Positions 1-8,022 are shown, numbered from the stretch's first letter. The stretch is 42,821 bases of DNA from Anaerolineales bacterium (GCA_013140605.1 JABFSL010000066.1:1-42821); one strand, 5' to 3'. Notes: generated by a model from the letters alone, not told the origin. Numbers and translations: made by a program.

Positions 1-35
1 CATAAACAAAACACTACTATAATTTGGGTATCCAT
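1..35 (-). CDS. Transposase, N-terminal fragment (runs off left edge)
   Basis: Reading leftward from an ATG at 35-33 the frame is open to the window edge and encodes MDTQIIVVFCL. An AGGAG ribosome-binding site sits six bases before the ATG. From memory this opening is typical of a group of DDE transposases that begin MDTQI-VFCLCDD, probably IS982-like. Only 11 residues are visible, so the family is tentative. The inverted-repeat end at about 109-124 lies behind the start codon, as expected for an IS whose transposase begins close to one terminus. Confidence 0.55.
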   Translation of the reverse strand, partial: MDTQIIVVFCL

Positions 36-124
36 GAGGTTCTCCTGTTGGTGGTCGGGATACCCCAACTGTATTGAATCTCATGGATTTTTGTCAACCT
101 TTCCGAAAGGTGGCAACTTGGGTT
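1..124. mobile_element. Right end of an insertion sequence (partial)
   Basis: The stretch contains the start of a leftward transposase and ends in a terminal repeat that reads inward AACCCAAGTTGCCACC (124 to 109). The same 16 bases form the right end of a short non-coding element at 5622-5774, which supports calling this the IS terminus. The other end of the IS and its target duplication are outside the window. About 70 non-coding bases lie between the transposase start and the terminal repeat. Confidence 0.55.
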
Positions 125-149
125 AAGATATGAAAAGTGGAAGGATACA

Positions 150-605
150 ATGCCTAAAGTTGACCCGAAATCTCAAAAAATCGGTTTAATGTCGGAATAT
201 GAGAAGATGGAAGTAAGGGAGATATTTGAACGTACAAGAACAATTGACAATCTGCGGATTCAAATATACTCATTTTTTGGGACGGTAAATATCACATTCT
301 TAGGCCTTGGCGTAAGCGCTCAACACGCGGGTGTTTTTTTAATTGCCGCATCGACGATAGGCTTGCTTGCATTAATAGAAAGACGAATGCGAGATCATCA
401 ATTCCAATTCTATGCAAGAGGTTTGGAATTGGAGGAGAAGTTCTCTCCTGACAGGAAATCGGCATTGCTTTATAGTTATCTTGAAAAGAGAAATTATGTG
501 TCCCAATCCAGGCTTAGAAGATATTGGTTACCCTTATCGGTTTTTACGTTTGAAATTCTGATGGCGGTCTTAAGTTGGTATTTTCTTGGATGGAATTGGT
601 TTTAG
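150..605 (+). CDS. Hypothetical membrane protein, 151 aa
   Basis: I do not recognise a family. The first 35 residues are charged and probably helical. Two adjacent hydrophobic stretches follow at about residues 38-56 and 60-75, then a cytoplasmic-looking charged region, and a third hydrophobic stretch near the C-terminus (about 127-148). The ATG is preceded by GGAAGGA at good spacing. The gene begins only 25 bases from the IS end and is visibly more AT-rich than the housekeeping genes from 1629 on, so it may be acquired DNA. It lies ahead of the protease gene at 769 but is separated from it by a 33-bp perfect palindrome, so co-transcription is uncertain. Confidence 0.7.
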   Translation: MPKVDPKSQKIGLMSEYEKMEVREIFERTRTIDNLRIQIYSFFGTVNITFLGLGVSAQHAGVFLIAASTIGLLALIERRMRDHQFQFYARGLELEEKFSPDRKSALLYSYLEKRNYVSQSRLRRYWLPLSVFTFEILMAVLSWYFLGWNWF

Positions 606-675
606 GTTTTATCGTCACGATCTTCAAGATGTACAGGCGTTCCTGTCATTTGCAAGAGGGTTGTTATCATAATTC

Positions 676-708
676 ACGTGACAGTCACCTTTAAGGTGAC
701 TGTCACGT
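676..708. terminator. Perfect 16-bp-arm palindrome, possible terminator
   Basis: Two 16-base arms starting ACGTGACAGTCACC pair perfectly around a single T. No U-run follows, so it is either a weak bidirectional terminator or an interspersed palindrome. A close relative with the same GACAGTCAC core is at 26480-26510 and is followed by five Ts. It separates the membrane protein gene from the protease gene. Confidence 0.55.
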
Positions 709-768
709 CCGCAAAAGTGATATACAAGTGTTTTTATCAAATGCAGAATAGTTGTTGAGGTAACTAAT

Positions 769-1632
769 ATGAGTAAGTATAAACAATTGTTGTGGTCAGA
801 TATGCCTTCAGAAACATCCAAAAAACTAATCGATGAGATTGCTCATACTCTTCAGTTATATACAGTGGCGCTTTTAAAAGTTTTTGTTGATAAAAGAAGT
901 GGAAATAAAAAAATAACCCATATAGGTTCAGGGACACTGGTTTCGATTGACAATGTATACGGAATATTAACTGCTCATCATGTGATAAGAGAATTGGAAT
1001 ATGGCGAACATCTCGGATTAACTATCGCAAGAGAAGGTCAAGAACATGAATTTACAATTCCCAAAATAGATCTTCATATTATTGATATTGGAATCCCCGA
1101 AACAGAAAAAAATGGGCCAGATCTTTCTTTTGTGGTTATTCCTGCTCTTAACGTTGGTACTATTAAAGCAACAAAACATTTTTATCCCATCTTGCCTGAC
1201 CAAGAACGTATGTTAAGTGAAGATAAGCCAATAGTTGGCATTTGGTGTATTTGTGGCTCACCAGAGGAGATGACGATTGAGGAAAGCTCAGAAGTGTTCA
1301 ATAAAGTGATTTCTTTTTGTAATTACTGTGGGATTGGAGGAATACCCAGTTATGATGAAAAAGAAGGTTGGGATTATTGCGAAATAACTGTTGACTATAA
1401 ACAAGACAGCAGAATTCCTCAAAAATTTAATGGTGTAAGCGGTGGCGGTCTCTGGCAAATATTAATTGTATCCGAACCAGATAACCCGTACAAAATAAAA
1501 GATCATATACTCTCTGGCGTTGTCTTTTGGCAGTCAGCGAAAGATGGGGATAGCAGGAATTTAAGATGCCATAGCCGTAAAAGTGTTTATCAAAAAGTAA
1601 TAAAGGCTGTTCAGGAAAGGAACAATAAATGA
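769..1632 (+). CDS. Trypsin-like serine protease domain protein, 287 aa
   Basis: A chymotrypsin-fold triad can be read from the sequence. GSGTLVS followed by GILTAHHVI places the catalytic His at residue 71, GPDLSFVVIP gives Asp118, and FNGVSGGGLW gives Ser224 in a GxSGG context. There is no signal peptide or membrane segment, so it is probably cytosolic. The N-terminal 40 residues look helical. Such stand-alone trypsin-like proteins are common in accessory and defence-associated loci, but no partner is clear here: the gene before it is a membrane protein and the one after overlaps by four bases (ATGA) and is DinB-like. The gene is AT-rich compared with downstream genes. Substrate unknown. 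Confidence 0.75.
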   Translation: MSKYKQLLWSDMPSETSKKLIDEIAHTLQLYTVALLKVFVDKRSGNKKITHIGSGTLVSIDNVYGILTAHHVIRELEYGEHLGLTIAREGQEHEFTIPKIDLHIIDIGIPETEKNGPDLSFVVIPALNVGTIKATKHFYPILPDQERMLSEDKPIVGIWCICGSPEEMTIEESSEVFNKVISFCNYCGIGGIPSYDEKEGWDYCEITVDYKQDSRIPQKFNGVSGGGLWQILIVSEPDNPYKIKDHILSGVVFWQSAKDGDSRNLRCHSRKSVYQKVIKAVQERNNK

Positions 1633-2129
1633 ATATCCAGGATATTCAACTCATTTACAACTACAACTACTGGGCTAATGGAAAAATCCTTGAAGCCAGT
1701 CAGAAGGTAACTGAAGAACAATTCCTTGCGCCCGCATCATTTCCCTTCGGCGGCTTGCGTGGGACTCTTGTCCATACCCTTGACGCTGAAAGAGGGTGGC
1801 TCAGATTATTTGAAAAGAAACCCTTTGGGGCAGATTTGAATCTGGATGACTTTCCAACAGTAAAATCCATAGATGAACGCTGGCGTGAAGAAGAGAAAGC
1901 CATGCGGGCTTACCTTGCCAATTTAAAAGATGAAGACATGGAAAGTCATTTGCATTACACAGCAGATAGCGGCGCCAAACGTGACCGTATCCTCTGGCAT
2001 TGTCTCCTGCATGTGGCTAATCACGGCACACAACATCGCAGTGAAGCCGCCGCCCTGCTCACGGATTTTGGCGCTTCGCCCGGCGACCTCGATTTCACGG
2101 TCTTTCTCAATGAAACTGGAAAATCTTAA
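1629..2129 (+). CDS. DinB family protein, 166 aa
   Basis: Four-helix DinB/YfiT-type protein of normal length for the family. Metal-ligand histidines are visible as TLVHTLDAERGW near residue 50 and HVANHGTQHRSE near residue 135, the usual H...HxxxH pattern. Members bind a divalent metal and some are thiol-dependent transferases or isomerases; the substrate here cannot be told. It overlaps the protease gene stop by four bases, so it may be translationally coupled to it. Codon use and GC content resemble the genes to its right rather than the protease. Confidence 0.85.
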   Translation: MNIQDIQLIYNYNYWANGKILEASQKVTEEQFLAPASFPFGGLRGTLVHTLDAERGWLRLFEKKPFGADLNLDDFPTVKSIDERWREEEKAMRAYLANLKDEDMESHLHYTADSGAKRDRILWHCLLHVANHGTQHRSEAAALLTDFGASPGDLDFTVFLNETGKS

Positions 2130-2156
2130 GCCATATTACATGTAAGAGGAGACCTT

Positions 2157-2474
2157 ATGATCAGCAGAATTTGGCATGGTTACACAACTCACGAAAATAC
2201 GGATGCGTATGAGTCGCTTTTGAAAAGCGAAATATTCATCGGTATCCGTGGGCGCAACATCCCCGGCTTTCAGGAGATTCAATTATTCCGCAGAGACCTT
2301 GGGAAGGAAACGGAGTTCATCACCATCATGTGGTTTGACTCCATCGAATCTGTCCGCGCTTTTGCGGGCGAGGATTATGAAGCGGCTGTTGTCCCGCCCA
2401 AGGCGCGCGCTTTGCTGGCCCGTTTCGATGAGCGTTCCCAGCATTATGAAGTCCGTGAAAGACTACAACAATGA
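2157..2474 (+). CDS. Antibiotic biosynthesis monooxygenase (ABM) domain protein, 105 aa
   Basis: Single small ferredoxin-like ABM domain. The opening MISRIWHGYTT, the central GFQEIQLFRR and the FITIMWFDSIESVRAFAGEDYEAAVVPPKA segment match the usual strand-helix pattern of the family (YgiN/EthD-like dimers). An AGAGGAGA ribosome-binding site precedes the ATG. It lies in a short run of small + strand genes (1629, 2157, 2503) with 27-28 base gaps, probably one transcript ended by the hairpin at 2704. Whether it is an oxygenase or only a binding protein cannot be told. Confidence 0.8.
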   Translation: MISRIWHGYTTHENTDAYESLLKSEIFIGIRGRNIPGFQEIQLFRRDLGKETEFITIMWFDSIESVRAFAGEDYEAAVVPPKARALLARFDERSQHYEVRERLQQ

Positions 2475-2502
2475 CAAATCAACCTGTCATGGAGAATGAT
2501 GA

Positions 2503-2700
2503 ATGAATGGACAAACCCGCTCCGCGATCAAACCCGGTATCACCGTATTGGTCGTTTTGAAACAACATCAGAGTTCAGGCAAATTAACCAAAGGCGTTGT
2601 AAAAGATGTTTTGACTAAATCACCGAATCATCCGCACGGAATAAAAGTCCGTTTGATGGATGGACAGGTGGGACGCGTGAAGGAAATCGTGGAAGAATAA
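2503..2700 (+). CDS. ywbE: YwbE family protein, 65 aa
   Basis: Recognised as the small conserved YwbE (DUF2196) family: IKPGITV, VLKQHQSSGKLTKG, VKDVLTKSPNHPHGIKVRL and GQVGRVKEI all match the family pattern at its usual 60-70 residues. It is predicted to be a small beta-rich cytosolic protein of unknown role. It is the last gene before a strong terminator hairpin. Confidence 0.9.
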   Translation: MNGQTRSAIKPGITVLVVLKQHQSSGKLTKGVVKDVLTKSPNHPHGIKVRLMDGQVGRVKEIVEE

Positions 2701-2703
2701 GCA

Positions 2704-2735
2704 AAGGGGCTATGAGCAAAATCATAGCCCCTTTT
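2704..2735 (+). terminator. Rho-independent terminator after ywbE
   Basis: AAGGGGCTATGA and TCATAGCCCCTT form a 12-bp stem with a short A-rich loop, followed by TTTATTTA. It ends the 1629-2700 run. Confidence 0.85.
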
Positions 2736-2747
2736 ATTTATGAATAG

Positions 2748-2777
2748 ATGTCGTTGCGAGCCGCCTCGCAACGACAT
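2748..2777. repeat. Minimal copy of the GTCGTTGCGAG palindromic repeat
   Basis: Two 13-base arms (ATGTCGTTGCGAG and its complement) around CCGC. The same outer arms bound longer copies at 7914, 9589, 13175 and 21067. Its right end touches the stop codon of the leftward flavoprotein gene, so it may also help end that transcript. Confidence 0.8.
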
Positions 2778-4003
2778 TAGCTTGATGCGATCTGTGACGC
2801 AACGTAGGCGGCATCTTCGCCCACGCCCACCAGCAAACCAGATTTGTATTTGGACAGCCACGGCATCCCGACAAAATACAAGCCGGGATAATTTGTCACG
2901 CCGCACTGCTGGATCGGGTATCCGTCATTATCAGTGACAGGCAGTTTCACGAGTGAAAAATCAAATGCATAGCCTTGTGCCCAAATGATGGTGCTGATGC
3001 CTTCAGAATCCAGATCGAGTTCGCGAATGATTTCGACGGCGTACCCATCCCGAAGGTCAAGCAGTGATTCGATGGGCAGGTCCATTCCATTTTTGGCGAT
3101 GAAGTCGTCAATTATTTTTATGATATCGGCTTCGAACTTATCCGCTTTGGCGAGGCTTTCATGCAAGTCACCGGCCAGCATCACTTTATGATTTTCCCCG
3201 CCAGTGATTCGGCCAAGAAGCTGCACACCGTCCAGCACAAATTGATGGAGATTGATCGTGTGCCCGCCATCCTTGCCGGAGAGATGCGGGTTGCCCGAAA
3301 ACTTTGCCTTTGGAGAAGGCAGCTTATCCACCGTGCGGTCAAAGAAGCCAGCCTGTTTCAGCCAGTCAAACACATCCCTGCCGCGATAACGACGCGGCGC
3401 CCGCCCTGCACTGCCAACACACAAATAAACTTTGCGCCCGCTTTCATACAACTCCTCTGTGATCTGGCAGCCCGATTGCGCCGAACCGACAACCAGCACA
3501 GCGCCCTCAGGCAATGACTGCGGATTGCGATATGCGCTGGAATGAAGCTGCGTGATTCTTGAAGATAGATTTTCAGCAAATGCGGGTCTCTTTGGACTTT
3601 GGAACAGGCCGGTGGCAACCACAACATGATCTGCCTGATAAACATCGCGATCTGTCGTGACCTGATACTTGCTGCTGTTTTCCAAAGATTCAACGGCCAT
3701 GACGGTTACGCCATACTGCACGGGTAGATTAAACTTCTTCACATAATTTTCAAAATACGCAACGATCTCATCACGTGGAAGAAAACCATCGGGATCATCA
3801 CCCTGATATTCCGCGCCGGGCATTTGCAGAGTCCAATTGGGGGTGAGGAGCGAGAACGAATCCCAACGGCTGTTGCGCCACGCATTCCCCGCCTGTTCTG
3901 CCTGCTCGAAGACAATATGCTCGATCTGATGCTGTTGAAGATAGTAACTGGTTGCAAGTCCCGCCTGACCGCCGCCGATAATGATGGTATTAAAATGCTG
4001 CAT
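2777..4003 (-). CDS. FAD/NAD(P)-dependent oxidoreductase, FMO-like, 408 aa
   Basis: Two Rossmann nucleotide-binding motifs are clear: GGGQAG near residue 9 for FAD and GSAQSG near residue 174 for NAD(P)H. Between them lies WRNSRWDSFSLLTPNW, typical of the flavin-containing monooxygenase / CzcO-like group. The C-terminal GLYFVGMPWLSKYKSGLLVG is the usual FAD-closing segment. The open frame extends upstream to 4162, but the ATG at 4003 is chosen because GAGGAG lies at correct spacing before it and the protein then starts right at the FAD fold. The substrate is unknown; relatives oxidise ketones, amines or thio-compounds. It is divergent from the methyltransferase at 4146, with about 140 bases between them for both promoters. 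Confidence 0.85.
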   Translation of the reverse strand: MQHFNTIIIGGGQAGLATSYYLQQHQIEHIVFEQAEQAGNAWRNSRWDSFSLLTPNWTLQMPGAEYQGDDPDGFLPRDEIVAYFENYVKKFNLPVQYGVTVMAVESLENSSKYQVTTDRDVYQADHVVVATGLFQSPKRPAFAENLSSRITQLHSSAYRNPQSLPEGAVLVVGSAQSGCQITEELYESGRKVYLCVGSAGRAPRRYRGRDVFDWLKQAGFFDRTVDKLPSPKAKFSGNPHLSGKDGGHTINLHQFVLDGVQLLGRITGGENHKVMLAGDLHESLAKADKFEADIIKIIDDFIAKNGMDLPIESLLDLRDGYAVEIIRELDLDSEGISTIIWAQGYAFDFSLVKLPVTDNDGYPIQQCGVTNYPGLYFVGMPWLSKYKSGLLVGVGEDAAYVASQIASS

Positions 4004-4145
4004 TTCTTTTCTCCTCAATAAACTGGTTGCACCGATAATTGGCAATATTGGATTGATTATAGGATAGATTGCCGCCAAATTCAATCTTGAACTCTTCAAA
4101 ATAGTAAGCAGGTAAGAAAATTTTGTTTGGGGGATTCCGAATAAT

Positions 4146-4922
4146 ATGCAAACTAAACTCAATTACGACCAGATCGCGCCTGACTATAACCAGCGTTATC
4201 CTGATTCCCAGCCCTGGGAACGCGGGCAGGCTCTGCTTAACCTTGCCAGTCAACTAAAGGCAAAGACCATTTTGGAAGCTGGGAGCGGAACAGGCTTTTG
4301 GCTGAACATGCTTCATCAGGTCACACCGCGGTTATATGGGCTGGATTTTTCTGCGGGGATGATCGCTCAGGCACGGAAGCAACCCGCACCCATCAAGCTG
4401 ACACGCGGCACGGCCACTCAACTTCCGTATCAAAGCGGGACCTTTGACCTGCTCTACTGCGTGGACGCGATCCATCACTTTGGGGATCACCGCGCTTTCA
4501 TCGCCGAGGCATTCCGCGTGTTGAAAAAGGGCGGCGCGCTCGCCATCATCGGGCATGACCCGCATGAGGTGGATCCATCCAATTGGTATATCTATAACTA
4601 TTTTGACAGCGTCTATGAAACGGACTTGCGCCGTTATCCATCGGGCAAGTCTGTTGTCAATTGGATGATTGCGGATGGGTTTCATACTGTCTCCGTCCAG
4701 GTGGCGGAGAGGATCGTGAATATCCATGTGGGTGATGGTGTGTTCAATGATCCATTCATCAAACATAATGCCACGTCGCAGCTTGCGTTATTAAGTGAGG
4801 ACAAATATCTGTCGGGGTTGAAAAAGATACGAGAAGCGCTGGAGCAGGCCCGGGCGGGGAATGAGCGACTCATCTTCCGTTCGCAGATAGATGTGAAAAT
4901 GTTCCTGGGATACAAAGCATAA
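4146..4922 (+). CDS. Class I SAM-dependent methyltransferase, 258 aa
   Basis: Methyltransferase fold with motif I LEAGSGTGFW (near residue 42), an acidic residue after the second strand (GLDFSAGM), motif III GTFDLLYCVDAIHHF and a post-motif VLKKGGALAIIGHDP. It resembles UbiE/Methyltransf_11 proteins. The C-terminal half (about 140-258) is less typical and probably carries the substrate site. The acceptor is unknown. It stands alone between the divergent FMO-like gene and a good terminator. Confidence 0.85.
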   Translation: MQTKLNYDQIAPDYNQRYPDSQPWERGQALLNLASQLKAKTILEAGSGTGFWLNMLHQVTPRLYGLDFSAGMIAQARKQPAPIKLTRGTATQLPYQSGTFDLLYCVDAIHHFGDHRAFIAEAFRVLKKGGALAIIGHDPHEVDPSNWYIYNYFDSVYETDLRRYPSGKSVVNWMIADGFHTVSVQVAERIVNIHVGDGVFNDPFIKHNATSQLALLSEDKYLSGLKKIREALEQARAGNERLIFRSQIDVKMFLGYKA

Positions 4923-4926
4923 GATA

Positions 4927-4960
4927 AAATTGCCCGACTGAACCAGTCGGGCAATTTTAT
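4927..4960 (+). terminator. Rho-independent terminator after methyltransferase
   Basis: AAAATTGCCCGACT pairs with AGTCGGGCAATTTT around GAACC. The A and T flanks make it usable in both directions. A TATACT -10-like element follows at about 4972, ahead of the lipoprotein gene. Confidence 0.85.
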
Positions 4961-5005
4961 TATCGCGTGCTATACTCCAAAAAATCCATTTTCACGGGAT
5001 GTAAA

Positions 5006-5623
5006 ATGAAAATAATAAAACCATCCATCTTTCTGACCTTGCTGTTTTTTCTTTCATCCTGCCAAATACCGGGCGCGGTCATTCCCAATGCCACCAGGCC
5101 GCCCGCCGCCACGTTGGAGGCGGCTTCTGTTGTGCCAAAGGTGACGCCCGTTTGTATTTCGTCCGAACCTGCGCAGGATGATATTGATACTGCGCTGTCT
5201 TATACGGGGGACCTGTTCAGCGAACTCGAATGGCAGCGGACTTATACGGTTTCGGATGGACGGGTTGCTGTGACATGGTTCAGCGATACGCTGGGGTCGG
5301 TGGCGTATCTTGAAGCGCTGATCTTTCCGTGCAGTTATGAAGAGCTTGACCTTGACGATTTTTTCAATGAGGAAAATTGGCAGGTGATCTTCGAGAATTA
5401 TGAAAGTTATGAACATGTCGCCGAGTGCAGGATGGATGATGGGCTGAGGCTGTATCAGTTCAAGGCTGTGGAGCAGGGATATGATTATGACATCAAGTAC
5501 TGGGTTGAGAATGATACCGATACACGTGTGCTGGGAGTGATGATCGTTTTTCCCGTTGAGTCTACGTCGCTGATGGACGATTATTCGTCCGAGCTTTTTC
5601 CTGATCTCACAAGTTGTAAATAA
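5006..5623 (+). CDS. Lipoprotein of unknown function, 205 aa
   Basis: The N-terminus MKIIKPSIFLTLLFFLSSC is a signal peptide ending in a lipobox (LSSC), so the mature protein is probably lipid-anchored outside the cytoplasm. The frame is open from 4967, but the ATG at 5006 starts directly at the signal peptide. The mature part is acidic, rich in aromatic residues, and has two or three further cysteines. I do not recognise a domain. The stop codon overlaps the first two bases of a MITE; the sequence before insertion would have read the same last codons and stop, so the insertion did not change the protein. Confidence 0.75.
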   Translation: MKIIKPSIFLTLLFFLSSCQIPGAVIPNATRPPAATLEAASVVPKVTPVCISSEPAQDDIDTALSYTGDLFSELEWQRTYTVSDGRVAVTWFSDTLGSVAYLEALIFPCSYEELDLDDFFNEENWQVIFENYESYEHVAECRMDDGLRLYQFKAVEQGYDYDIKYWVENDTDTRVLGVMIVFPVESTSLMDDYSSELFPDLTSCK

Positions 5624-5774
5624 CCCAAGTCGCCATCTTGAAGTTGAGCCATTTTAGAAGATACTTTTTGCCACGAATTGCGCGGATTTTCGCGAATCTG
5701 AGAAAAGATCCGTGCAAATTAGCGAAATTCGCGGCAAGGGTTTTGAGTATCTTGATATGGTGGCAACTTGGGTT
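5622..5774. mobile_element. 153-bp MITE with IS-matching terminal repeats
   Basis: The left end AACCCAAGTCGCCA and the right end (inward) AACCCAAGTTGCCACC match the IS terminus at 109-124; the right end is identical over 16 bases. The direct repeat AAAT flanks both sides (5618-5621 and 5775-5778), a probable target duplication. The interior is a long imperfect palindrome (AAGATACT at 5658-5665 pairs with AGTATCTT at 5746-5753, with GCGAATTTCGC-like arms inside) and has no coding potential. It is read as a non-autonomous element moved by the related transposase. Confidence 0.75.
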
Positions 5775-5827
5775 AAATAATAAATTTACGCCTAATTTTT
5801 TAAATCTTTGATCTCCAAGGAAATCTC

Positions 5828-7912
5828 ATGCCTTCTCGTTACGACATTCTCTTTCAACCCATCAAGATCGGCCCCGTCACCGCGCCGAATCGATTTTATC
5901 AAGTGCCGCACTGCAACGGGTTTGGTCATCGGATGCCGCAAGGCATGGCTGCCATGCGCGGCATGAAAGCGGAGGGCGGCTGGGGCGTGGTCTGCACCGA
6001 GGAAACGGAAATCCATCACACCAGTGATCTCTCCCCGTTTTTTGAGGGGCGCATCTGGAGCGATGACGATATTCCCAACTGGCAGTTGATGACCGAAGCT
6101 GTCCATAAACACGGCGCGCTGGCTGGCATTGAATTAACTTACAACAGCCATGACGCGTCGAATTTGTATTCGCGCGCCTCCGCATTTGGTCCGCGCTCGA
6201 TGGGTATCACTGGCGGCAGTGGATATGAACCCGGGCAGACCCGCGCCGCAACCAAGGATGATCTCAAGCAAGTCCGCAAGTGGCATCGTAACGCCGCCAT
6301 CCGCGCGAAGAAAGCGGGCTTTGACATTATCTACTGCTACGCCGCGCACAATATGACACTTGCCTTTCATCTCATGTCAAAGGACAATGACCGCTCCGAT
6401 GAGTACGGCGGATCGCTTGAAAACCGAACAAGATTTTTCCGCGAACTGATCGAAGATACAAAGGAAGCCGTTGGTGATACCTGCGCAGTAGCTGTGAGAT
6501 TTGCGGTGGATGAATTGCTCGGCACAGACGGGATGCAATTCAACGGCGAAGCGCATGATATCGTCGCCATGCTTGCGGAACTTCCCGACCTATGGGATGT
6601 AAACGTCAGCTCGTGGAAAAACGACTCAACCACATCCCGTTTTGAAAAAGAAGGCAATCAGGAAAAATATATTTCCTTCGTAAAAAAGTTAACCACCAAA
6701 CCCGTCGTGGGTGTTGGGCGTTACACCTCGCCTGATTCAATGGTCTCTGCCATTGAGCGCGGAATCATGGATATGATCGGCGCGGCGCGTCCAAGCATTG
6801 CCGACCCGTTCCTTCCCAACAAAATCAAAGAAGGCCGTCACGAAGATATCCGCGAGTGTATTGGCTGTAACATCTGCGTCACAGGCGATACGCGTTTTGT
6901 CCCCATTCGCTGTACGCAAAATCCGACTATGGGCGAAGAATGGCGGCGCGGCTGGCATCCTGAGAACATTGCGCCGAAAAAATCAAACGATGAAATCCTC
7001 ATCGTCGGCGCTGGGCCCGCCGGGCTTGAAGCCGCGCGCGCATTGGGTCAGCGCGGATATCATGTGATTCTCACCGATGCAAAGCGCGAAGCAGGCGGAC
7101 GTGTTGCGCTTGAGTCCGCGTTGCCAAATCTAAACGAGTGGCGGCGCGTCATTGATTGGCGTCTCACTCAAATTCAAAAGATCGAAAATATTTATTTCTA
7201 TCCATCCAGCCCGATGACCGCCACAGATATTCTTGAAGCTGGCGCGCCGCACGTCATCCTTGCCACAGGCGCAAAATGGCGGAACGATGGCGTGGGACGT
7301 TATCTCGCACGCGCAGTGCCGGGCAATGCAAAAATTTTCACACCCGATGATCTTCTGGGTTTAAATCTGGAGTCCGACAGCTTGCTGTCGAAACTGCGGG
7401 AGCAAGCTCCCGCACTCCAGAGAGTTCTTGTCTATGATGACGATCATTACTACATGGGCGGCACCCTCGCGGAACTTCTTGCGCAAAATGGATGCGAAGT
7501 CACTTTGATGACTCCCGCGCCAACCATTTCATATTGGACTCAATTCACCCTCGAACAGGACCGCATCCTCAAGCGACTCAGCACTTTGAATGTGACCTTG
7601 CTCCCAAATCATTTCATCGCATCCCATACCCTGACCGCGAAGCGTGCCACTGTTACGAACACCATCACCTCCGCTGAGTCGACTCTCGCCTGCGACGCCA
7701 TCGTCATGGTCACAGACCGAATCCCCAACGATGCGCTGTATCACGAACTCAAGCCTGCGCTTGCGGAAGGAAAACTTAAATCATTGCGAATCATCGGTGA
7801 TGCCGAAGCGCCCAACATCATCGCGCAGGCCGTGTTCAGCGGTCACCTCGCCGCGCGTGAATTTGATGAACAAATTGACCCTGATGTAACGCCGTTCAAG
7901 ATAGAAAGATAA
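5828..7912 (+). CDS. Trimethylamine/dimethylamine/histamine dehydrogenase-family iron-sulfur flavoprotein, 694 aa
   Basis: Multidomain enzyme of the Old Yellow Enzyme / 2,4-dienoyl-CoA reductase superfamily. The N-terminal TIM barrel opens DILFQPIKIGPVTAPNRFYQ, close to trimethylamine dehydrogenase (TMADH). Cys29 in QVPHC corresponds to the Cys that binds FMN covalently in TMADH. Cys344, Cys347, Cys350 and Cys362 match its 4Fe-4S cluster. An ADP/FAD-like domain with GAGPAG follows from about residue 395. At the TMADH substrate-bowl position Tyr60 the alignment gives Glu59, and the Trp264 region differs, so trimethylamine is probably not the substrate; another amine or an enoate is possible. 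AAGGA precedes the ATG. The neighbours give no pathway clue. Confidence 0.85.
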   Translation: MPSRYDILFQPIKIGPVTAPNRFYQVPHCNGFGHRMPQGMAAMRGMKAEGGWGVVCTEETEIHHTSDLSPFFEGRIWSDDDIPNWQLMTEAVHKHGALAGIELTYNSHDASNLYSRASAFGPRSMGITGGSGYEPGQTRAATKDDLKQVRKWHRNAAIRAKKAGFDIIYCYAAHNMTLAFHLMSKDNDRSDEYGGSLENRTRFFRELIEDTKEAVGDTCAVAVRFAVDELLGTDGMQFNGEAHDIVAMLAELPDLWDVNVSSWKNDSTTSRFEKEGNQEKYISFVKKLTTKPVVGVGRYTSPDSMVSAIERGIMDMIGAARPSIADPFLPNKIKEGRHEDIRECIGCNICVTGDTRFVPIRCTQNPTMGEEWRRGWHPENIAPKKSNDEILIVGAGPAGLEAARALGQRGYHVILTDAKREAGGRVALESALPNLNEWRRVIDWRLTQIQKIENIYFYPSSPMTATDILEAGAPHVILATGAKWRNDGVGRYLARAVPGNAKIFTPDDLLGLNLESDSLLSKLREQAPALQRVLVYDDDHYYMGGTLAELLAQNGCEVTLMTPAPTISYWTQFTLEQDRILKRLSTLNVTLLPNHFIASHTLTAKRATVTNTITSAESTLACDAIVMVTDRIPNDALYHELKPALAEGKLKSLRIIGDAEAPNIIAQAVFSGHLAAREFDEQIDPDVTPFKIER
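7395..7414. repeat. Palindrome inside the TMADH-family gene
   Basis: TGCGGGAGC-AA-GCTCCCGCA, 9-bp arms, encodes part of LREQAPAL. It lies in a stretch where the protein is longer than TMADH, between FTPDDLL and the next strand (LVYDDDHY). It may be a small palindromic element tolerated in a surface loop. Confidence 0.5.
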
Positions 7913-7913
7913 T

Positions 7914-8012
7914 ATGTCGTTGCGAGGAGCGCTCTTGTACTTTGCGACGAAGCAATCCCCAACTTTATAGGAGGTTGCTTCGGGCGAACAAACACCGCCC
8001 TCGCAACGACAT
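7914..8012. repeat. Palindromic interspersed repeat, 99 bp
   Basis: Begins ATGTCGTTGCGAGGAGCG and ends in the complementary CTCGCAACGACAT. Inner arms GACGAAGCAATC and GGTTGCTTCG also pair. Same family as 2748, 9589, 13175 and 21067. It fills the gap between the flavoprotein stop and the SDR start. Confidence 0.85.
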
Positions 8013-8022
8013 GATATAACCC

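Noticed and set aside
2628-2937. Arg-rich ORFs on both strands around the repeat at 2748
   Set aside because: They are translations of the palindrome and of the opposite strand of the flavoprotein gene.
4004-4162. Longer start for the FMO-like gene
   Set aside because: The extra residues lie in the divergent promoter region and lack a ribosome-binding site; GAGGAG supports 4003.
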